Below are positions 6,640 to 12,958 of a stretch of 13,990 nt of DNA, piece after piece. Under the pieces are notes generated by a model that saw only the letters and a program-made list of their open reading frames with translations, did no database searches and had not been told where the DNA came from. The position numbers were made by a program, and so were the translations under genes. The DNA lies in NCBI GenBank assembly GCA_035507915.1, contig DATJNS010000102.1, forward strand, positions 1-13,990, given 5' to 3'. Origin of the DNA: JACQAI01 sp035507915 (GTDB taxonomy: Bacteria > Pseudomonadota > Alphaproteobacteria > Elsterales > Elsteraceae). The first letter of the stretch is position 1. Every line of letters begins with the position of its first letter.

Positions 6640-7173
6640 GTGCCGATGCCGATCAACCAGCTCCGCTACGACCAGATGATCGAGGAGGCCCTGCGCGGCG
6701 TGGTGCGGCGCGCCTTGCGCACGGTCACCGAGACCGGCCTGCCCGGCAGCCACCACTTCTACATCACCTTCAAGACGACCGCCCCCGGGGTCGAGCTCGC
6801 TCCCGGTCTAAAGGAAAAATATCCTGAAGAAATGACAATCGTCCTACAACATCAGTTCTGGGGGCTCGAGGTCGGGCCCGAGCTGTTCGCCGTCACGCTC
6901 AAGTTCAACGAGGTGCCCGAGCGGCTGGTCGTGCCGTTCGCCGCGGTCACCGCCTTCGCCGATCCGGCCGCCAAGTTCGGGCTGCAGTTCCAGCAGGAGA
7001 CCGGCGCCGCGCCCGAGGAGGCGACCGGCACGGACGCGCCGGCCGCGCGCAGCGTCGGCGCGCCGGCGGCCCGCGCCAAGGCCGAGACACCGACACCGCC
7101 CGCGGCCGACGACGCCGGCGCGCCAGCAGGCGACGCCAAGGTCGTCGCGCTTGACAATTTTCGCCGGAAATAA
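6640..7173 (+). CDS. sspB: SspB-family ClpXP adaptor (alphaproteobacterial type)
   Basis: A 177-residue adaptor of the SspB family, which binds ssrA-tagged proteins and tethers them to the ClpX unfoldase for degradation by ClpP. The folded domain covers about residues 5-118 and carries the conserved blocks DQMIEEALRGVVRRAL, GLPGSHHFYITFKT, YPEEMTIVLQHQFW and VPERLVVPFAAVTAFADP. A disordered Ala/Pro-rich linker (about 120-165) follows, then the C-terminal VVALDNFRRK, which corresponds to the ClpX-docking tail. The start is either GTG at 6640 (CGAGAG 6 nt upstream) or ATG at 6646; the choice changes only two residues. It lies directly behind the tmRNA gene, so the tag RNA and the reader of the tag are adjacent and may share transcription. 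Some databases call this family DUF1321 or stringent starvation protein B. Confidence 0.93.
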   Translation: MPMPINQLRYDQMIEEALRGVVRRALRTVTETGLPGSHHFYITFKTTAPGVELAPGLKEKYPEEMTIVLQHQFWGLEVGPELFAVTLKFNEVPERLVVPFAAVTAFADPAAKFGLQFQQETGAAPEEATGTDAPAARSVGAPAARAKAETPTPPAADDAGAPAGDAKVVALDNFRRK

Positions 7174-7225
7174 CCGGTCGGTTGCGGCATAGTCGGCCCC
7201 GGTGCCACGTGCCCGGAGCTCGCCC

Positions 7226-8839
<1,614 letters not shown>

Positions 8840-8863
8840 CAGGCGCGGTCCGCAGTCGGCCAC

Positions 8864-8982
8864 CGTCATTGCGAGGAGCCCCCGGGTCCGCGCGTAGCGC
8901 GGCCCGAGGACAGGCTCCGCGACGAAGCAATCCAGAAGGCGGTCGCGCGACCCTGGATTGCTTCGCTGCGCTCGCAATGACG
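8864..8982. repeat. Dispersed palindromic repeat with nested hairpins
   Basis: This non-coding element of about 119 bp is built from nested perfect inverted repeats. Outer arms are CGTCATTGCGAG (8864-8875) and CTCGCAATGACG (8971-8982). Inner arms are CGAAGCAATCCAG (8923-8935) and CTGGATTGCTTCG (8953-8965), enclosing the palindrome GGTCGCGCGACC (8941-8952). A side hairpin CCGCGC-GTA-GCGCGG (8888-8902) gives a branched cruciform. The CGTCATTGCGAG and GAAGCAATCCAG words are familiar from dispersed repeats in many alphaproteobacterial genomes, where they give spurious translated ORFs with strings such as ERSEAIQ or SAAKQS, both seen here. It lies 24 bp after the fumarase stop. Its nature as a REP- or MITE-like mobile repeat is inferred; copies elsewhere cannot be seen in this window. 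Confidence 0.85.
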
Positions 8983-8983
8983 T

Positions 8984-9014
8984 CTGGCATTTGTTGCGGC
9001 CTCTGAACTATAAT
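8984..9014 (+). promoter_or_regulatory. Promoter-like sequence upstream of the ABC exporter
   Basis: A perfect TATAAT is at 9009-9014. CTGGCA at 8984-8989 could be a -35 element with a rather long 19-nt spacer. Transcription would begin near 9021, directly in front of the terminator hairpin at 9025. The -10 is exact; promoter activity is inferred. Confidence 0.4.
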
Positions 9015-9024
9015 TGACCCCAGC

Positions 9025-9058
9025 ACGGCGCGATCCGATTCGGGCGCGCCGTTTTTGT
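9025..9058 (+). terminator. Intrinsic terminator (possibly an attenuator)
   Basis: ACGGCGCG (9025-9032) pairs with CGCGCCGT (9045-9052) as a perfect 8-bp stem. The 12-nt loop contains a small CCG-ATT-CGG helix. A run of five T (9052-9056) and GT follow on the plus strand, a complete rho-independent terminator. It could end the fumarase transcript, or attenuate transcription from the TATAAT 10 bp upstream into the ABC transporter gene 28 bp downstream. Confidence 0.7.
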
Positions 9059-9085
9059 CTGACCCGAACCGAGCCGAGCTTGGTC

Positions 9086-10960
9086 ATGTTCGCCCTCAGC
9101 CGCGCCGCGATGGCGCGCGATGCCGCCGCCGAGCAGGCGCGCGCGGACGCCAGCGATGCGTCCGAGCTCGCCCAGCCGGTGCGCGTCCTGCCGACGACGC
9201 CGTGGGCCTTCCTCGCGCATTTCGCGCGCGAGGGCTTCGTCGCGCGCTACGTCAGCATGATGGCGGCGGTCGTGCTGGCGCAGATCTGCCAGACGCTCGA
9301 CCCCTACGTCCTCAAGCTGCTGATCAACCGGGTGACCGCCGCGCTCGGCATCGACGTGGCGGCGCGCGCGAGCGTGACCGGCCCGATCTTCGGCCTGTTC
9401 GGCCTGATGGTCGCGCTGTGGTTCGCCGATACCTTCCTGGTGCGCTGCTACCAGATGATCGACATCTACACCGCGCCGTGGCTGCGCAAGCGCGTGCAGA
9501 CCCGCATGTTCGGCTACCTGCTCGGCCATTCGCCGCGCTACTTCCAGGAGAATTTCGCCGGCAAGCTCGGCCAGAAGGTCAAGGAGGCCGGACGCGCCTG
9601 CGTGTCCATCATGGAGATGGTCACGTTCGACCTGACCAAGATCGTCGTCATGCTGATCGTGTCGATGATCCTCCTGATCGCGCAGCGCCCGCAGCTCGCC
9701 CTGCTGCTGGGCGGCTGGATGGTCGTCTACCTGATCGGCTCGTCGCTGCTCGCCTATCGCTGCGTCGGCTTGTCCAAGGCGTTTTCGGCGTCGGTCAGCA
9801 CGAGCTCGGGCAAGCTGATCGACGCGATCGCCAACGCCGACACGATCCGGAGCTTCGCGCGCTGGCGCCACGAGCGCGGGTTCCTCGAGGAGTATCTCGA
9901 GACCGAGCGCGCGCGCTCGGTCAGGCTGCGCTGGTTCCTGACCGTGATCCGGATCTTCCAGTCGGTCGCCGTGCTGTCGATGATCGCCGGGCTGTGCTGG
10001 TTCGCGCTCAGCGACATGCTCGCCCATGGCGGCGATCTCGGCTCGTTCACCCTGGTGTTCTCGCTGTCCGGCCTGATCGCGATGAACGTCTGGAACCTGT
10101 CGAACCGCATGCTCGACTTCTTCGACAACATGGGCACGTTGACCGAGGCGATCGAGCTGGTGACCCAGCCGCACGAGATCATCGACCGGCCGGGCGCGCG
10201 CCCGCTGGTGGTGACCGCGGGGCGCATCGACGTCGAGGCGGTGAGCTTCGCGCATCCCGACGGCCTCACCCTGTTCGATCGCCTGACCCTGCATATCGGC
10301 GCCGGCGAGAAGGTCGCGCTGGTCGGCCCGTCGGGCGGCGGCAAGAGCACGTTCGTCAAGCTGCTGCGCCGCCAGTTCGAGCCGAGCGCCGGCCGCATCC
10401 TGATCGACGGCCAGGACATCGCCCACGTCACCTGGGACTCGGTGAACGCCGCGATCGCCGAGGTCAGCCAGGCGCCCGGCGTGTTCCACCGCCCGGTCGG
10501 CGCCAACATCCGCTACGGCCGGCTCGACGCCGACGAGGATGCGCTGCTGACCGCGGCGCGGCGGGCGCACAGCCACGACTTCATCGCGCGCCGGCCGACC
10601 GGTTACGACACCATCGTCGGCGAGCAGGGCATCAAGCTGTCGGGCGGCGAGAAGCAGCGCATCGCGATCGCCCGCGCGCTGCTCAAGGACGCCCGCATCC
10701 TGATCCTCGACGAGGCGACCTCGTCGCTCGATTCGGAATCCGAGCACCTGATCCAGGAAGCCCTGTGGGACCTGATGGTGGGCCGCACCGTGATCGCGAT
10801 CGCGCACCGGCTGTCGACCATCACGGGCATGGACCGCATCATCTATCTGCAGGCCGGCCGCATCGTCGAGCAAGGCAGCCACGCCGAGCTGGTGGCGCGC
10901 GGCGGCGCCTATTCGCGCATGTGGCGCCGCCAGGTCGGCGGCTTCATCGGGGCGGCCTGA
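9086..10960 (+). CDS. ABC exporter half-transporter (fused membrane and ATPase domains)
   Basis: A 624-residue protein with an N-terminal type I exporter membrane domain and a C-terminal ATPase, so it should work as a dimer in the inner membrane. Hydrophobic segments are visible near residues 56-70, 100-120, 183-199, 204-224, 285-305 and 318-335, close to the usual six. The nucleotide-binding domain has Walker A GPSGGGKST (414-422), Q-loop Gln462, signature LSGGEKQ (518-524), Walker B ILILDEA (538-544), D-loop SSLD (546-549) and H-loop His574; all catalytic positions are intact. The A-loop position appears to be Phe (VSFAH) rather than the usual Tyr. The ATG at 9086 has no strong ribosome-binding site. 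The overall form resembles MsbA/HlyB-type lipid, drug or peptide exporters, but there is no partner gene and no peptidase domain, and the substrate cannot be named. Confidence 0.9.
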   Translation: MFALSRAAMARDAAAEQARADASDASELAQPVRVLPTTPWAFLAHFAREGFVARYVSMMAAVVLAQICQTLDPYVLKLLINRVTAALGIDVAARASVTGPIFGLFGLMVALWFADTFLVRCYQMIDIYTAPWLRKRVQTRMFGYLLGHSPRYFQENFAGKLGQKVKEAGRACVSIMEMVTFDLTKIVVMLIVSMILLIAQRPQLALLLGGWMVVYLIGSSLLAYRCVGLSKAFSASVSTSSGKLIDAIANADTIRSFARWRHERGFLEEYLETERARSVRLRWFLTVIRIFQSVAVLSMIAGLCWFALSDMLAHGGDLGSFTLVFSLSGLIAMNVWNLSNRMLDFFDNMGTLTEAIELVTQPHEIIDRPGARPLVVTAGRIDVEAVSFAHPDGLTLFDRLTLHIGAGEKVALVGPSGGGKSTFVKLLRRQFEPSAGRILIDGQDIAHVTWDSVNAAIAEVSQAPGVFHRPVGANIRYGRLDADEDALLTAARRAHSHDFIARRPTGYDTIVGEQGIKLSGGEKQRIAIARALLKDARILILDEATSSLDSESEHLIQEALWDLMVGRTVIAIAHRLSTITGMDRIIYLQAGRIVEQGSHAELVARGGAYSRMWRRQVGGFIGAA

Positions 10961-10972
10961 GCGGCAGGCGCG

Positions 10973-11058
10973 AGACGACAGAGGACAAACGACGGAGCGC
11001 ACCGGACGTGCACGCAGCCATCACCGCTCTGCCGTCGGTCTTCTGACGCCTGTCGTCT
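10973..11058. repeat. Imperfect inverted repeat between the ABC exporter and sigma genes
   Basis: Outer arms AGACGACAG (10973-10981) and CTGTCGTCT (11050-11058) are perfect reverse complements. An inner pair CGACGGAGCG (10990-10999) and CGCTC-TG-CCGTCG (11025-11037) matches apart from a small insertion, and CGTGCACG (11006-11013) is palindromic near the centre. The whole is an 86-bp hairpin starting 13 bp past the ABC gene stop. It may terminate or protect that transcript; it could also be a dispersed repeat. There is no T-run. No gene is seen in the 151-bp gap that holds it. Confidence 0.55.
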
Positions 11059-11111
11059 GGCCGGGGATACCCGTCCCGGTACGCCCGTACCTTGCCTGGG
11101 AGCCGCCGGTC

Positions 11112-11681
11112 TTGGTCCACGAGGGTACGCTCGACATCGCGCGACTGAGGCGCGGCGACAAGCCGGCATGGGACGCCTTCGTCGCGCGTTTCGCCGGCCT
11201 GATCCACGCCGCGGTGGCCGGCGTGCTGCGGCAGAGCGGGCGCGACCTGAACGAGGTCGCCGACCTCGCCCAGGACGTGTTCGTGCGGCTGTGCAAGGAC
11301 GACTACCGGCTGCTCGGGCAGTACGACCCCAGCCGCGCCGCGCCGGCGACCTGGTTGACCGTGGTGGCGCGCAGCGTGGCGCTCGACGCCGTCCGTCGCC
11401 GGCGGGCGCCGTCGATCACCCTCGAGGACGCCCCCGAGACCGCGGTCGCGGTGGCGGCCCACGAGCCGACCCGCCTGCGCATCCCGCCCGGGCTCCTGTC
11501 GCCGCGCCAGGAGTTGATCCTGACCATGCTGTACGACAAGGACATGGACCCCGCCGAGGTCGGCACGGCGCTCGGCATCGATCCCCAGACCGTTCGGAGC
11601 ATGCACCACAAGGCGTTGACCCGGCTGCGCGGCCATTTCGCCCCGGAAGCCCGGGGCGATGGGCCGAAGGGGGATGTGTGA
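11112..11681 (+). CDS. ECF-like RNA polymerase sigma factor
   Basis: A 189-residue group 4 (ECF) type sigma factor with only regions 2 and 4. Region 2 covers about 18-97: AWDAFVARFAGLIHAAV, the conserved DLAQDVFVRL, and the -10-recognition helix WLTVVARSVALDAVRRRR. Region 4 covers about 126-175: LLSPRQELILTMLYDKDMDPAEVGTALGIDPQTVRSMHHKALTRLR is the helix-turn-helix that reads the -35 element (split for naming: LSPRQE, then PAEVGTALGI, then HHKALTRLR). The start must be the TTG at 11112: GGGAG lies 9 nt upstream, and the next in-frame GTG (residue 35) or ATG (139) would delete region 2. A TTG start may hold expression low. An anti-sigma-like gene follows after 36 bp, and then a periplasmic sensor, which suggests control by a transmembrane signal. 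The regulon and signal are unknown. Confidence 0.87.
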   Translation: MVHEGTLDIARLRRGDKPAWDAFVARFAGLIHAAVAGVLRQSGRDLNEVADLAQDVFVRLCKDDYRLLGQYDPSRAAPATWLTVVARSVALDAVRRRRAPSITLEDAPETAVAVAAHEPTRLRIPPGLLSPRQELILTMLYDKDMDPAEVGTALGIDPQTVRSMHHKALTRLRGHFAPEARGDGPKGDV

Positions 11682-11692
11682 ACGAGCTCACA
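11677..11692. promoter_or_regulatory. TGTGA-N6-TCACA palindrome (CRP/FNR-superfamily-like site)
   Basis: TGTGA (11677-11681) and TCACA (11688-11692) are separated by six bases, and the symmetry extends one more base pair on each side (GTGTGA/TCACAC). This is the exact core recognised by CRP-type regulators. It overlaps the sigma gene stop codon and lies upstream of a -10-like TATTAT (11695-11700). Alternatively it is a small mRNA hairpin between the sigma and anti-sigma cistrons. Confidence 0.35.
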
Positions 11693-11717
11693 CGTATTAT
11701 CGGGAGAGGACCGAAAA

Positions 11718-12176
11718 ATGTCGGATCTTGAGCGAGACGGGCAGGACCTGTGGCGGCGCTATCGCGCCGTCGCGTTGGCGCCTGCCCCCATCACGGCGGC
11801 AGAGCCTGACCCCGGGCTGCTGGCCGCCTGGCTGGATGGCCGGCTCGACGAGGCCGCCGCCGAGCCGGTCGAGGCTTGGCTGGCGCGCAACCCCGAGGCG
11901 TGGTGCCTGATCGATGCACCCGCCACGGCGGCCGAACCGGCGCCGCTCGACACGATCCGCCGGGCACGCGCGCTGGTCTCCGGCGCGCTGCCGCGGCGGA
12001 CCTGGCGCGAGACGGTGGCCTGGGCCGCCATCGCGGCGAGCCTCGTCGTGGTCGGCTGGACCGGCTTCATGGTCGGCCACGACTCGGTCGACAGCCACGA
12101 GGAGATCGCCAGCACGGTCGGCGGCGACCTGATCTACGGCACGGACGGGGGAGACGGTGATGGCGCGGTTTTTTGA
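11718..12176 (+). CDS. Putative single-TM anti-sigma factor
   Basis: A 152-residue protein of the shape expected for a membrane-bound anti-sigma factor: a cytoplasmic N-terminal part, one membrane segment at about 99-119 (TVAWAAIAASLVVVGWTGFM) and a short acidic, Gly/Asp-rich periplasmic tail. The stretch LLAAWLDGRLDEAAAEPVEAWLARNPEA (36 to about 61) follows the pattern of alphaproteobacterial anti-sigma N-terminal domains (split here: AAWLDGRLDEAAAEP and AWLARNPEA). The His/Cys zinc ligands of ZAS-type anti-sigmas are absent. GGGAGAGG lies about 8 nt before the ATG. It sits 36 bp after the sigma gene and overlaps the following sensor gene by 17 bp, so assignment rests largely on context. Sequestration of the upstream sigma is inferred. 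Confidence 0.72.
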   Translation: MSDLERDGQDLWRRYRAVALAPAPITAAEPDPGLLAAWLDGRLDEAAAEPVEAWLARNPEAWCLIDAPATAAEPAPLDTIRRARALVSGALPRRTWRETVAWAAIAASLVVVGWTGFMVGHDSVDSHEEIASTVGGDLIYGTDGGDGDGAVF

Positions 12177-12663
12177 GCGCCTGCCGAGCCTGCGAGCCAG
12201 CCTTCCTTGGATCCTGTTCGCGCTGTCCGTGACCCTCAATGTGTTCTTCCTGGGCGGCTACTACTACAAGCGGACATTCGACCAACGGCTGCTGGCCAAC
12301 GAGCAGGCGCGCGTGCGCTACGTCATGGATCAGCTGCACTTCGATCCCGAGCAGCGCGACCGCTTCCAGGCGTTTCGCGAGCACACCCGCGAGCGTCAGC
12401 ACACGATGTTCCGCGCCAACCACCCGGTGATCGACAATCTGTGGCGCGAGATCGAGAAGCCGCAGCCCGACACGGCGCAGCTCGATGACTACATCAACAC
12501 GTTGACCGCCAATCGGCTCGCCTTTCAGCGGGCACAGATGCACGACTTGGTCGCGTTCGCCCAGACGCTCGAGACCCGGCAGCGCCTGGACTTCCTCGAG
12601 CTGGTGCGGGCGCGGCTCGAACGCGGTTTCCCTCGCAGACCCGAGATGAGGCCCCAACGATGA
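12160..12663 (+). CDS. Membrane-anchored periplasmic sensor, CnrX/CpxP/Spy-like (Metal_resist type)
   Basis: A 167-residue protein with one N-terminal membrane anchor (about 14-34, SLPWILFALSVTLNVFFLGG) and a helical, highly charged periplasmic domain. The domain contains two copies of an LTxxQR-like element, LHFDPEQRDRFQAF (59-72) and LETRQRLDFLEL (137-148), which is the hallmark of the CpxP/Spy fold and of CnrX-type metal sensors. Histidines at 60, 75, 81, 88 and 128 are possible metal ligands; there is no Cys. The ATG at 12160 is preferred because GGAG lies 6 nt upstream; a GTG one codon earlier is possible. It overlaps the anti-sigma gene by 17 bp and the RHH gene by 4 bp. By analogy with CnrH/CnrY/CnrX it may relay an envelope or metal signal to the anti-sigma protein; the ligand is unknown. 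Confidence 0.75.
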   Translation: MARFFERLPSLRASLPWILFALSVTLNVFFLGGYYYKRTFDQRLLANEQARVRYVMDQLHFDPEQRDRFQAFREHTRERQHTMFRANHPVIDNLWREIEKPQPDTAQLDDYINTLTANRLAFQRAQMHDLVAFAQTLETRQRLDFLELVRARLERGFPRRPEMRPQR

Positions 12664-12953
12664 CCCCCCCATCGATGACCCAAGGCAGCCAGAGCCCCAA
12701 CGAGAGGCCCAACCAGACGGGCGCCATCGTCAAGCGTTCGGTGGTGATCGCGGGTCACCAGACGAGCGTGTCGCTCGAGCACGCGTTCTGGAACGCGCTC
12801 AAGCAAGCCGCCGCCCGGCGCGGCGTCACGATCAACGACCTGGTGACGCGGATCGACTCGCAGCGCCAGGGCAACCTCTCGAGCGCGATCCGCGTCTTCC
12901 TGCTCGAGGAGAGCCTGCGCGGCAGCGCCGCGGCGACCTCGACCGCCGCCTAG
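12660..12953 (+). CDS. Small ribbon-helix-helix (RHH_4-type) DNA-binding protein
   Basis: A 97-residue protein. The core at about 24-82 matches the alphaproteobacterial RHH_4 family: VVIAGHQTSVSLEHAFW forms the beta strand and first helix, then ALKQAAARRGVTINDLVTRI and GNLSSAIRVFLLEE. The first 22 residues are polar and probably disordered. RHH proteins bind DNA as dimers through the N-terminal strand. Its ATG overlaps the sensor stop as ATGA (12660-12663), so it is translationally coupled and the last gene of the sigma operon. A nearer ATG at 12675 is also possible. Members are sometimes mislabelled aryl-sulfate sulfotransferase. It may regulate this operon or act as a global regulator; the target is unknown. 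The stop is 5 bp from the stop of the convergent AsmA gene. Confidence 0.85.
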   Translation: MTPPSMTQGSQSPNERPNQTGAIVKRSVVIAGHQTSVSLEHAFWNALKQAAARRGVTINDLVTRIDSQRQGNLSSAIRVFLLEESLRGSAAATSTAA

Positions 12954-12958
12954 ACCCC

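Noticed and set aside
8864..8982. CRISPR array
   Set aside because: The repeats are inverted arms of one palindrome, not direct repeats with unique spacers.
9008..11002. A 664-codon minus-strand frame and a 663-codon plus-strand frame over the ABC exporter
   Set aside because: Both are out-of-frame shadows of the exporter, with low-complexity Arg/Ala/Asp/His composition. The exporter frame has every ABC motif.
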